Positions 18,560 to 26,934 of a stretch of 64,000 bases of DNA are shown piece by piece. The position numbers and the translations under genes were made by a program. The first letter of the stretch is position 1. Every line of letters begins with the position of its first letter. Under the pieces are notes generated by a model that did not search any database, was not told the DNA's origin, and saw only the letters and a list, made by a program, of their open reading frames with translations. The stretch is from Novosphingobium kaempferiae. GTDB lineage: Bacteria > Pseudomonadota > Alphaproteobacteria > Sphingomonadales > Sphingomonadaceae. Location of the stretch: NCBI RefSeq assembly GCF_021227995.1, contig NZ_CP089301.1:1860001-1924000 (forward strand), given 5' to 3'.

Positions 18560-19738
18560 TTAATCGATTGCAGAAATCGAGTTATTATTGCCTGAAAATC
18601 GAATCATGGAGACTCTTGAGAAAAATCTTTGATAGACGTTCTTTCTCCGCTCTCCGATTTCGGCCAAGCAGAACATCAGCATCACCGTCAGCGCGGTAGC
18701 TGCAAAGCCGCGCGTCAGGGAACCCACGCTTGCCGGCCAGATGGCAACGATCAGCACCATGACCGGCAGATGTGCGATATAGAGCGTGAAACTTGCTCCC
18801 GCGCAGTACCGGACCAGCGCTTCCACCCGCCCCGGCCAGATCGGCCGGTCTCCCGCCGCCGCAGAGAACACGACAATCGCAGCGCCTGTCAGCACACAGA
18901 GGCCCAGATAGTAGCCCATGCTCGCTGCCATGGCGGCCGGCTCACCCCATTCGAAAAGAGGCATGGCAACGATGGCGCACCATCTGCGCCATGCGAAAGC
19001 CAACAGTCCAATGAGCACAAGCGCGACGGCACCCGGGACGGGGCGAATGGCGAAACCTTTTTGCACTGCCGCCCAGGCCGCAACGCCGATCAGCCACAAC
19101 GGAAACGCAAGTACGATCCGCGGCCCGCAGGCCAGGGCCCATACGAGCACCAGCGCCCAGCGCCAGTGCCCGCGAACATAGAACAGTGCTGCAAAGCCGA
19201 CGTAGTACGCAACCTCGAAGCCCAGCGACCAGAAAGGTGCCCCAGTCGAGACAAGGCTGCGGTTGAACCAGATCTCGTTAGTGAAAGTAAGGTAGCGCAG
19301 CATGCCCCACCAACCCGGCGCCTCACCGATCACCGCGCCGCTCGAGACATGCCCGCCGACCCCGTATACTCTCGGTGCCAGCGTGACAATGATCGCATAG
19401 CACACGAGCATCACGACGAGCGCCAGCGGCACCACCGAGTACATCCTCAGTGCCCGCGCCTTGGCAAAGGATCGCCAGTCACGCTCCTTGTGCTGGGTAA
19501 CGAAGGCGATGACAAAGCCCGAGAGCACGAAAAAGATCGCCACCCCCTCCTTCGCGCTATGCCCGAGCATGGCTGGCAGATGCATCTTGTAGACCTCTCC
19601 GGCATGACCGACGAGGACGAGCAAGGCCGCGAACAGCCGCAGCAGGTCCAGAAAAACGGACAAGTTCCTGGTCAAGGTGAGTCCCCAATTGGCTGCACCA
19701 CACCCCGACGAACACCCTCCGTCTCTCTCCAGGGGCAT
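18560..19738 (-). CDS. Acyltransferase 3 family protein (OafA-like)
   Basis: A 392-residue polytopic membrane protein, the third acyltransferase-3 gene of the locus. It shows FLDLLRLFAALLVLVGHAGEV (conserved R and H), EGVAIFFVLSGFVIAF and a later GAPFWSLGFEVAYYVGFAALF region, with about ten hydrophobic segments. The first 20 or so residues are hydrophilic and may be an over-extension; the ATG at 19738 has GGAG about 10 bases upstream. It lies between the pyruvyltransferase and GH16-RTX genes, all on the minus strand. The role is inferred as O-acylation of the EPS. Confidence 0.8.
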   Translation of the reverse strand: MPLERDGGCSSGCGAANWGLTLTRNLSVFLDLLRLFAALLVLVGHAGEVYKMHLPAMLGHSAKEGVAIFFVLSGFVIAFVTQHKERDWRSFAKARALRMYSVVPLALVVMLVCYAIIVTLAPRVYGVGGHVSSGAVIGEAPGWWGMLRYLTFTNEIWFNRSLVSTGAPFWSLGFEVAYYVGFAALFYVRGHWRWALVLVWALACGPRIVLAFPLWLIGVAAWAAVQKGFAIRPVPGAVALVLIGLLAFAWRRWCAIVAMPLFEWGEPAAMAASMGYYLGLCVLTGAAIVVFSAAAGDRPIWPGRVEALVRYCAGASFTLYIAHLPVMVLIVAIWPASVGSLTRGFAATALTVMLMFCLAEIGERRKNVYQRFFSRVSMIRFSGNNNSISAID

Positions 19739-19949
19739 GATACAGCAGCTCCGAGAGATCAGGTTAAAGTTTGAAGTGGCGAGTCCTCAATCAGAAGTGC
19801 ATCCGAAATACAGCCAGTTATCGAGTGAAGGTTGCCGCCTTGCGCAAGCATTTAAAGCCGGTCAGGAGGCGCAGGCAATCACCAGCAGCAAGATCTGCCG
19901 CTAATCGCTTACCGCTCCCACGAACCACCCGCACTTCAAGTTGAAGCGC

Positions 19950-20957
19950 TCAGGTTGTCAGCATAGCCCGCGCGCCATGGCGCCGCGCCAACGCCTGCAA
20001 GCGCACAAGCATTTCATCCCGCAAAGACTCACGCTTGCCGGGATTGCTGAGAAACGGATCGAGCTTGGCAAGGTCCGACAGGGCCTGTGCAGTACGCCCG
20101 ACGTTATAGCCCAGCATGCGCCGGAACGCCGGCAACTCTTCGAGTACACGTTTAGCCTGCGCCTTGAGAAACGGGGGCTGCGCGTTCGACACGATCCGAT
20201 TGCGGAACTCCGCGAATGCCGCCTCCGCATCCAGCCTCACCATTGCGCCGAAGGGCTCGGCCCGCTTGCCAAAACGGAAAAGTTGTATGGGGTCAGGCGG
20301 CGGCACCAGAACGACATCGACCGTCAGTTCGAGCGATGCCGTCCAATCCGCCCATTTCGCGGTCGAGAAGTTCCGCGATACTGCAAAAGGTCGCCATGGC
20401 ACCCCAAACGCATCGGCAAGAATCGCCCCGTGAAGCGATTCCGTAAGGACCAGCCTGGCGCCGGCCAGCGCTCGGATAACATTTTCCGGCGTCCCACGCG
20501 GATCGACGAGATCGAAGCCAGCCGCCTGCACTGCATCAGCCCACCCGGGAAAGGCGATGGTCTCGTAATGTGGAACCACGACCGGACGCCGCGAAACGCC
20601 AGACATCGGCGGACGAAAGCCATCGATCATGGTTGCCAGAATGGCGCCATCGGTCAACGCGCAACCCGCATCGATACCCAGCACCCGCGCCGTGATCGGA
20701 CCTCTTACGCAGTGATACTCAACCTCGCAGTCCTGCCAGCGCTCAATACCGGTGTAGCCCGCGCCGCTTGAGAACACATGCAATGCACGATGTTGCCCCG
20801 GATCGATACCGACGATGGTGCCGATGCCCACAAAAGCGCGAACATCGCCGTCCTCCACTTCTCCACTGAACAGGCTCGGCACGATTTCAGGCCAAAGCAC
20901 CGGGTTGAGGTCGTCACCGAAATTCGGGACAGCTGGCTTGTATCGAAGCATCTTCAT
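19950..20957 (-). CDS. Polysaccharide pyruvyltransferase (ExoV-like)
   Basis: A 335-residue predicted cytoplasmic enzyme that would transfer a pyruvyl ketal from phosphoenolpyruvate to a sugar of the repeat unit, making the EPS acidic. Family features are NFGDDLNPVLWP near the N-terminus, YHCVRGPITARVLG, and LVLTESLHGAILADAFGVPW, the strongly conserved SLHGAI motif. The ATG at 20957 has GAGG about 8 bases upstream. The frame is open to 21035, but the extra residues do not resemble the family. It begins a minus-strand series with the OafA-like, GH16-RTX, ExoZ-like and Wzy-type genes, suggesting one decoration and turnover unit. Confidence 0.84.
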   Translation of the reverse strand: MKMLRYKPAVPNFGDDLNPVLWPEIVPSLFSGEVEDGDVRAFVGIGTIVGIDPGQHRALHVFSSGAGYTGIERWQDCEVEYHCVRGPITARVLGIDAGCALTDGAILATMIDGFRPPMSGVSRRPVVVPHYETIAFPGWADAVQAAGFDLVDPRGTPENVIRALAGARLVLTESLHGAILADAFGVPWRPFAVSRNFSTAKWADWTASLELTVDVVLVPPPDPIQLFRFGKRAEPFGAMVRLDAEAAFAEFRNRIVSNAQPPFLKAQAKRVLEELPAFRRMLGYNVGRTAQALSDLAKLDPFLSNPGKRESLRDEMLVRLQALARRHGARAMLTT

Positions 20958-21196
20958 CGTTTCTGCCTCGTGACGCGAGGGCGCGCAAAACGATGGCCTC
21001 GCCCCCGCCACATGGGCGCGCTTCGAATCACGCAAAACCTTCTGCAGCCAATACCGGGATCGGCGGACATGGTAGCCATTCGCATCCAGTTTGAACCGTT
21101 CAATCTGCGTCCCGCCAATGCGTCAAGAAGCAGGCGGGCGCGATGCCTCGATCATCGAGCGCATTTCACTAAATAAAATTCCATAATCCGCACATG

Positions 21197-21225
21197 TCCG
21201 GAATCTTAACATCCTCCATTCCGGA
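21197..21225. promoter_or_regulatory. Inverted repeat, possible operator
   Basis: Perfect 8-base arms TCCGGAAT and ATTCCGGA are separated by 13 bases. The site lies about 190 bases upstream of the small RTX gene and just upstream of TATACT at 21231. This is a plausible dimer-binding site; the regulator is unknown. Confidence 0.4.
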
Positions 21226-21268
21226 TGCGTTATACTCTCCAAACAACTTTACGTACCCGACCTTTACC

Positions 21269-21298
21269 TTGCCCATCCAAAAAGTTTCGAACTATAAT
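21269..21298 (+). promoter_or_regulatory. Candidate sigma-70-type promoter for the small RTX gene
   Basis: TTGCCC at 21269-21274 and TATAAT at 21293-21298 are spaced by 18 bases. The -10 box is a perfect consensus, which is rare in GC-rich sphingomonad DNA. Transcription would begin near 21305, giving a leader of about 113 bases before the ATG at 21418. Confidence 0.5.
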
Positions 21299-21302
21299 GA
21301 AC

Positions 21303-21325
21303 GGGTCGTAAATCATTTACGTCCC
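21303..21325. promoter_or_regulatory. Dyad at the predicted transcription start
   Basis: An odd-centred palindrome has CGTAAAT and ATTTACG arms around a single C, extended by GGG and CCC beyond one mismatched pair. It sits directly on the predicted start of transcription, where a bound repressor or an RNA hairpin at the 5' end could control the RTX gene. Confidence 0.4.
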
Positions 21326-21417
21326 GAATGCTTCGATGCGCGTAGTTTTCGGACCGCCCCGTCATTTATCGCGAATGATAAAAGATAGGGCCAGTATTTC
21401 TACTCAGGAGGAAATTC

Positions 21418-21858
21418 ATGCCAATTATTCTCGGGACCGGTGGCAGCGACCACATCGGTGGTACCGATGCCAACGACGCTCTCGCCGGGGGCAAGGGCGT
21501 CGACTATCTCTACGGCGGCGCAGGTAATGACGCCTTCGTGATCCGTCTTTCGGATATGGACCCGACGCTGTCCGGGGCTTCGTCTCTCGCAGGCAAGAGC
21601 CAGGATGTCATCTACGACTTCCACGGGGCGGGAGTCTATGAAGCGGGCAACAACGATTTTCTCTATCTCGACGGATTCGGCGTCGGCTCGACGATCACGT
21701 TCGTCGGGTATGGTCAGAACAGCAGCAGTCCCGGCGGCGACGTTCACGCTCAGTACTATTCAATCCACAGCACGATCACCGGCCTCGATTACATAATCGC
21801 GATCGGCTCGATGAACGGCAACCAGCTCGTTCTGGGCGACTACAACTTTTACAACTGA
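21418..21858 (+). CDS. Small RTX-type secreted protein
   Basis: A 146-residue protein without a signal peptide. The first 40 residues contain calcium-binding nonapeptide-like repeats (GTGGSDHIGGTDANDALAGG, then YLYGGAGNDAF). The rest is rich in Gly, Asp, Tyr and Ser, ending GDYNFYN. It starts at an ATG 7 bases after AGGAGG and has its own promoter region. The repeats and the nearby type I exporter suggest export to the cell surface or matrix, perhaps as an EPS-associated structural or calcium-responsive protein. It has no catalytic domain. It is far shorter than typical RTX proteins, and no specific family is recognised beyond the repeat. Confidence 0.72.
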   Translation: MPIILGTGGSDHIGGTDANDALAGGKGVDYLYGGAGNDAFVIRLSDMDPTLSGASSLAGKSQDVIYDFHGAGVYEAGNNDFLYLDGFGVGSTITFVGYGQNSSSPGGDVHAQYYSIHSTITGLDYIIAIGSMNGNQLVLGDYNFYN

Positions 21859-21896
21859 CAGGGTGACGGCACCGTTACCGGGCGCTGACCATCACG

Positions 21897-21933
21897 CGCG
21901 GCGGGGGAGGCGCATGTCGGCTCTCCCGCCGCG
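21897..21933 (+). terminator. GC-rich stem-loop after the small RTX gene
   Basis: Arms CGCGGCGGGGGAG and CTCCCGCCGCG pair with one bulged G around a 13-base loop, about 40 bases past the stop codon. The stem is strong, but only a weak T-run follows, so termination is likely but not certain. The next gene begins 180 bases further on. Confidence 0.45.
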
Positions 21934-22113
21934 TCGTATTCCTGCCGCTGGCCCGCATGACCCCGTAAACTTTCTGCACCAACAAGGTTAATCGCTATCG
22001 GATGAGATAGTCCGCAATTAGCTCGCAATTGAACGGTTCTCCCTTTGAACCGAGGCCCTCTGATCAGCCAATGTAGAAGGCCAAACATAGATACTTCGAT
22101 CAGCGGAATTGCG

Positions 22114-22677
22114 ATGCGGACGATATTCATTGTATCAGCGCTCTTAACTTCAGCCTCCCTCACCGCAAGCTGCACAGCGAACAGCGCGCTCCCAAGTCTC
22201 TCGCTCTCGGCGAATGAGGTTCAGTACGCGCTAGGCGCCGGCGACAAGCTGCGGATCACCGTCTATGGTGAGGAAAAGCTGACCGGTGAGTATCTGGTGG
22301 ACGGCACCGGAGCGATCGCTTTCCCACTGATCGGCAGCGTTCAGGCAAAAGGTGTGACCGCCTCGGCGTTAGCGGAACGGCTTACGGCCGCGCTTGGCAA
22401 AGGATATCTCGATAACCCGAGCATCGCTATCGAAGTGCTCAATTTTCGACCGTATTACATACTGGGCGAAGTCAACAAGCCTGGCGAATATCCTTTCGTC
22501 GATGGCCTGACAGTCTTTAGCGCGGTCGCCAAGTCCGAGGGCTTCACCTATCGCGCGGATGAGGGAAGGGTCTATATTCGTCACAAGGACGGCACGAGCG
22601 AAAGTCTCTATCGCCTGGACGGTATGACCCCGGTCATGCCGGGCGACACGGTGCGTATCCTTGAGCGTCGGTTCTGA
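22114..22677 (+). CDS. Polysaccharide export lipoprotein (Wza/GumB-like)
   Basis: A 187-residue predicted outer-membrane or periplasmic export protein. The N-terminus MRTIFIVSALLTSASLTASC has a lipoprotein-like signal with a weak lipobox. The poly_export domain begins YALGAGDKLRITVYGEEKLTGEYLVDGTGAIAFPLIG, and a SLBB-type segment follows (YYILGEVNKPGEYPF). This is the short GumB/ExoF class rather than full-length Wza. The ATG at 22114 is chosen for the signal peptide, although the frame is open from 22045. It heads a dense plus-strand series with the barrel protein, hydrolase and secretion genes. Confidence 0.85.
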   Translation: MRTIFIVSALLTSASLTASCTANSALPSLSLSANEVQYALGAGDKLRITVYGEEKLTGEYLVDGTGAIAFPLIGSVQAKGVTASALAERLTAALGKGYLDNPSIAIEVLNFRPYYILGEVNKPGEYPFVDGLTVFSAVAKSEGFTYRADEGRVYIRHKDGTSESLYRLDGMTPVMPGDTVRILERRF

Positions 22678-22736
22678 CCGTGACACATCTAGCAATCCGT
22701 CATTCCTGTTGTTCTACGCACCTCCCCACGACCATT

Positions 22737-23990
22737 ATGCGCAATGGGTTGACGGTGCTCCTGCTTTCCGCGGGATGGACACAGACGGCAAACGCCCAGA
22801 CCATCGGCCCGCTCATTCACGAACCCGATGATGTGCCTGGACGACGCATACTCCCTGAATACGCTGCAATCGGCTACGATCTTGCCGGGTTCGACGTTCT
22901 CCCGACTGTAATGTTCGCCGCGCGCGCAGACGACAATGTCTTCACCCGATCGAGCATCAAACGGTCCGACATCGCGCTACAGACCGTGCCACAGATTCAT
23001 GCGGTTCGGAAGGACAGCGCTCAGAACATCGCCTTTGACGGCAGTGCGCGCAGCAGCACCTACCTGCGCCTGACGGACCAGGACTCAATCGAGTACCGGC
23101 TGCAGGGTACGTATACGCGTGGCACGACGGGGCCGAACTCGGTCGCAGTCGACATAGGATATCGACGGGAAGCAATCCAGCGGGGAACCGTCGAGAACGA
23201 TCTGGCTGCTGGCGCACCTCTGATGCGCCGCGTGTTCCATGTATCGCTGACGGGACGAAAACAGTTCAACCGCCTTTCAGTTGATACTCAGGTAATCCTG
23301 GTTCGGCAACGTTATGAAGATATTTCGTACCAGGCGGATGGGATCCTCGATCAGCAATTTCGGAATGTCGATCGTTTCGGCCTGCACGGCGTTGCAACTT
23401 ATGAGACGAGTGGGCGTACTGCGATCTTCGCAAGCCTGGACTACGACCGTTTCGATTATGCATTCTCACCGCTTCTTGCGGATCGCGATGCCCAGAACCG
23501 GAGCGCGACATTCGGCCTGCGGTACGAGATCAGCCGGGTGCTCTATGCGCAGTTGGGCGTTGGCTATCGCCGTTATGATTTCAAGAAGCCTGACTTCGGC
23601 GCCATAAAGGGACCCGCAGTTGCAGGCCACTTGCGATACTTCCCCACGCGCCTGCTCGCGATACGAGGCACGATCGAGCAATACAATACCACGAGCCCTT
23701 ACGATCTCGTCGGTGCCGCGACTCTGACGATCGTCCGCGTCGAAGCCGAATATGAAATGCGACGGAGCCTGTCCTGGTTGGGTTCAGCAAAAGTCGCATT
23801 CGAAGACTACGGCAAGCAACCCTATTCCGCGCGCCGCTTCGAAATCACCTGTGGCCCGCGCGTCCGTTTGAACCGCTGGCTCTCGGCTGACGCGAATATG
23901 GGCTTTTCCCGACGTTTCGTGAATGGCGCAGCCCCCTTCGAGCCCTATGCGCAACTTTATGCAATTCTCTCAGTAACTTTTGCGCGATGA
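22737..23990 (+). CDS. Outer-membrane beta-barrel protein of the EPS locus
   Basis: A 417-residue protein with a signal peptide (MRNGLTVLLLSAGWTQTANA, cut before Q). The rest alternates short amphipathic strands ending in aromatic residues and finishes AILSVTFAR, consistent with an outer-membrane barrel of the BBP2 type that often accompanies EPS export genes. The ATG at 22737 is chosen for the signal peptide; a GTG at 22680 would add 19 residues. Its stop overlaps the hydrolase ATG as ATGA. It may form an outer-membrane channel or scaffold with the export lipoprotein, but a function beyond the barrel is inferred. Confidence 0.72.
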   Translation: MRNGLTVLLLSAGWTQTANAQTIGPLIHEPDDVPGRRILPEYAAIGYDLAGFDVLPTVMFAARADDNVFTRSSIKRSDIALQTVPQIHAVRKDSAQNIAFDGSARSSTYLRLTDQDSIEYRLQGTYTRGTTGPNSVAVDIGYRREAIQRGTVENDLAAGAPLMRRVFHVSLTGRKQFNRLSVDTQVILVRQRYEDISYQADGILDQQFRNVDRFGLHGVATYETSGRTAIFASLDYDRFDYAFSPLLADRDAQNRSATFGLRYEISRVLYAQLGVGYRRYDFKKPDFGAIKGPAVAGHLRYFPTRLLAIRGTIEQYNTTSPYDLVGAATLTIVRVEAEYEMRRSLSWLGSAKVAFEDYGKQPYSARRFEITCGPRVRLNRWLSADANMGFSRRFVNGAAPFEPYAQLYAILSVTFAR

Positions 23991-25243
23991 AGACCATCAG
24001 CATATATTTCTCACACCTGACGTTCGCGCGTGAGTTTGCCGTCCTTTACCATGCTCCGGTATCGGCGACGCATATTGGTCTCATTCCGATGCATTGGCGG
24101 CGATGGACCGCTGCTGCGTTGCTCGCGATTGCGTTTTACCCCGTTCAATCAGCCATACCGCAGCGCTATCCGACAGAAGAAGTCCTTGACGCTTCCAAAC
24201 TGCCCGATGTTGCATACATGGAAGAGGCCGATACACCGAGTATCAAACCATCGGTGTTCACTTCCATCCCCCAACGGGATGCACACACGCTCAACGACGA
24301 AGCACCATTTGCTCCCCTCGGCTCCGATCTCCCTGCGCCGTTCGTCATACCGTCGCAAGGGGCCGATTACGCACGGGCTCTCGACTGCCTGGCAAGCGCC
24401 ATATTGTATGAGGCCGGCGATGACCGCACCGGACAAGCTGCTGTCGCACAAGTAGTCTTGAACCGGGTGCGGCATCCCGCTTTTCCGCATTCGGTTTGCG
24501 GTGTCGTCTACCAAGGGACAGATCGGACCACTGGCTGCCAATTCACTTTTACATGTGACGGCGCATTACGACGCAGACCATCTCCCGCGCAGTGGCACCG
24601 CGCCCGACAGACAGCGTCAGCATTTCTGGCAGGGGAAAGATACCCGGACGTGGGAATGGCTACCCATTATCATACCGATTGGGTGCATCCGTACTGGAGT
24701 ACGTCGCTCGATAAGATCGCGCGCACAGGCCCTCATCTGTTCTTTCGCTGGAGAGGTCACTGGGGCCGTAGATCGGCATTCTCGGCGACTTACGCAGGCG
24801 GAGAGGAGGTCGAGCCCAAGCTTGCATTTCTATCTATCGCTCATCGCTTGCATGTAGCGACCGAACCAAGCGTGCCGGCGTTGCCCGCGCCTCCTGAACT
24901 GGCTGACAAACCGCGTATCACCAAGATGCGCGCAGGTGATCATTTCATATCAATCGAAGGTGGCGGTGATGGCAGTGACCTCGCGGTCCAGAGCCTCGGC
25001 GAATGCCAAGGGCAGAGCTATTGCAAGGTCGTGGCCTGGGATCGCCGCTCTCTCGCCTACGGCTCACCGCAAGATCCGGTCATCCGCTCCGTCGCGTTCC
25101 TTTATGTCAGAGACAAACGCACCGGTGTGGAGATTGTCTTGTGGGACTGCACTCGATTCAACCGGCCGACTGAAGTGCAGTGCCTATCCGGCAGCAACCT
25201 TCGGTGGATCACTTTTCAGGGGGATCTTTCGCGTGCTTCGTGA
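23987..25243 (+). CDS. SleB-type cell-wall hydrolase
   Basis: A 418-residue protein with one membrane segment at about residues 37-55, then a Pro-rich linker and a Hydrolase_2 (SleB) domain at about 128-265. The domain starts ALDCLASAILYEAGDD; E142 is the expected catalytic glutamate of this lytic family. VVLNRVRHPAFPHSVCGVVYQG and ATHYHTDWVHPYW are further family motifs. A C-terminal region of about 150 residues with paired cysteines is not recognised. The ATG overlaps the barrel gene stop, so it is cotranslated. Local opening of peptidoglycan for the export channel or secretion tunnel would fit. Confidence 0.78.
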   Translation: MKTISIYFSHLTFAREFAVLYHAPVSATHIGLIPMHWRRWTAAALLAIAFYPVQSAIPQRYPTEEVLDASKLPDVAYMEEADTPSIKPSVFTSIPQRDAHTLNDEAPFAPLGSDLPAPFVIPSQGADYARALDCLASAILYEAGDDRTGQAAVAQVVLNRVRHPAFPHSVCGVVYQGTDRTTGCQFTFTCDGALRRRPSPAQWHRARQTASAFLAGERYPDVGMATHYHTDWVHPYWSTSLDKIARTGPHLFFRWRGHWGRRSAFSATYAGGEEVEPKLAFLSIAHRLHVATEPSVPALPAPPELADKPRITKMRAGDHFISIEGGGDGSDLAVQSLGECQGQSYCKVVAWDRRSLAYGSPQDPVIRSVAFLYVRDKRTGVEIVLWDCTRFNRPTEVQCLSGSNLRWITFQGDLSRAS

Positions 25244-25388
25244 GCCAGAACGTCCTGAGAAGATGCCTAACGGCTCTCTCTCCAATCATGATCGACGCCC
25301 CCTGATAGGGAAAAGCCTCGATATCGCCATCAAGCGAGTAGTTACCTCAAGCGCTCAAAAAGCACCCAGGTTAGCGGATGCTTCATCC

Positions 25389-26876
25389 ATGGCATGCCCA
25401 TTATGGCAAAGGTGCCTGGCTCTTTCTTTGCCACCACTCCTTACGGTATTACTGGGCGCCCCCGCCGCACATGCGGAGACATTGGGCGAGGCACTTGCAA
25501 GCGCCTATCAGCACAACCCTGGAGTGGAGGCCAGTCGAGCATCAAGTCGCGCAGCGCGGCAACGGGTTCGTCAAGCGCAAGCGCAGTTCGGCCCTACACT
25601 CACTGCCGATGCAGGTTATTCCTATACTTGGCGACGGGTTACGCAGAGCGGCGCCACGGTGCTGACACAAGAGGGATTCACGCCGCAAGTATCTCTGTCA
25701 TTGGATCAACCGCTGTTCACTTTTGGGCGGCTGTCAGCACAGCGCCGCATAGCTGACGCAGGTTACAGCGCATCGGTCGCGGACATTCGGTCGGCAGAAC
25801 AGGATCTGATGGCCAATGTCATCATCACCTATACCGCAGTTCTGCGAGATCAGAAGCTGGTCGATATCGCTCGGGAAAACCTGTCACAACTGACCAGACA
25901 ACTGGACCAGATCGACGCGCGATATTCAGCCCATTACGCAACCGAAGCCGATCTGCAGCAGACCCGCAATCGTATTTTCAGCGGCCAGGCGCAGCTTGAA
26001 CTGGCGCAAGGCGCACTGCTTGCCAGTCGCAATGCTTACCGCAATCTGGTTGGGCATTACCCCGAAGAATTGTTTCCCCTGCCTCAACTGCCACCCCTTC
26101 CCAGAACGATCGATGAGGCCCAGTCGATAGGAAGGAATGACAGCCCCGTCCTCGAAGCTGCGCGCCTTGATTTCGCCGCGGCACAGGCGCGCATCGCGCA
26201 GGCTCGCGGCAATGCACGCCCTTATATCGGTATTCAGGGCAACCTTACGCGTACTCCGCTGTCGGTCGAAAGCGACCGAACCAGGGACCTTACCGCGCAG
26301 GTTCAACTAGGCATCACCGCACCGTTGTATTCTGCCGGACTTCTCTCGGCCCGCATTCGCGAGACAAGGGAACTAGCGGACGCCGCTTTCCAGCAACTCG
26401 AACAGGCCTCTCGCAATTTGCGTGAGGACATCGCAAGCTATTGGGATCAGCTATCCGCTGCGCGGCGTGCTTTGCCCGCTTATACGCGCGCCATTTCCGC
26501 CGCACAGAGCGCCTTCAACGGTGCGCAGCAGCAGCAGCTTGCCGGACAGATCACTTCACTTGATGTTCTCGATACGGCGCGAGACCTTCTGAATACCCGG
26601 CAAGCACAGGCGCAAGCGGAAGCACAACTTTATGTGCAGCATGCGCTTCTGCTCGGCGCCATGGGACAATTGCGTGCCGATATCTTCGCCCCAGGTACGC
26701 CGACATACGATCCCGAAAACCATAGGGGGCCAGACTTGGCTGGCTTGCCGACGGGCCCGATCATCGAAGCGGTCGATAGCCTGGCGCTAGACAATCGGTT
26801 TGCGCCATCACTCGTAGCGATTGAACAGGATACCGAACCCGGTCATCTCATGGCGCCCGAGCCCGGAGAGCGATGA
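25389..26876 (+). CDS. TolC-family outer-membrane efflux protein
   Basis: A 495-residue type I secretion outer-membrane channel. The signal peptide runs MACPLWQRCL through APAAHA, and the mature protein begins ETLGEALASAYQHNPGVEASRA, a standard TolC start. Two repeats of long Gln/Ala/Arg-rich helices follow (for example RTRDLTAQVQLGITAPLYSAGLLSARIRE), then the TSLDVLDTARDLLNTR motif near the end. The ATG at 25389 is chosen for the signal peptide; an in-frame ATG at 25263 would add 42 hydrophilic residues. It lies directly upstream of the ABC and HlyD-type genes and should form a tripartite exporter with them. Confidence 0.86.
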   Translation: MACPLWQRCLALSLPPLLTVLLGAPAAHAETLGEALASAYQHNPGVEASRASSRAARQRVRQAQAQFGPTLTADAGYSYTWRRVTQSGATVLTQEGFTPQVSLSLDQPLFTFGRLSAQRRIADAGYSASVADIRSAEQDLMANVIITYTAVLRDQKLVDIARENLSQLTRQLDQIDARYSAHYATEADLQQTRNRIFSGQAQLELAQGALLASRNAYRNLVGHYPEELFPLPQLPPLPRTIDEAQSIGRNDSPVLEAARLDFAAAQARIAQARGNARPYIGIQGNLTRTPLSVESDRTRDLTAQVQLGITAPLYSAGLLSARIRETRELADAAFQQLEQASRNLREDIASYWDQLSAARRALPAYTRAISAAQSAFNGAQQQQLAGQITSLDVLDTARDLLNTRQAQAQAEAQLYVQHALLLGAMGQLRADIFAPGTPTYDPENHRGPDLAGLPTGPIIEAVDSLALDNRFAPSLVAIEQDTEPGHLMAPEPGER

Positions 26877-26934
26877 ACATGTCGGTTATAGACGCCAATT
26901 CTCCCCACCTCGCGACATCTGACGGAGCCTCCCG

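Larger units (their letters stand above)
20958..21417. other. Divergent intergenic region with dyads and promoter
   Basis: About 460 bases without a credible gene separate the pyruvyltransferase from the small RTX gene. The right half is visibly AT-richer than its surroundings. It holds an inverted repeat at 21197-21225, a promoter-like pair at 21269-21298, a dyad at the expected transcription start (21303-21325), a further inverted repeat (TTTATC/GATAAA, 21365-21382) and a strong AGGAGG site at 21405-21410. This density suggests tight control of the RTX gene. Confidence 0.5.
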
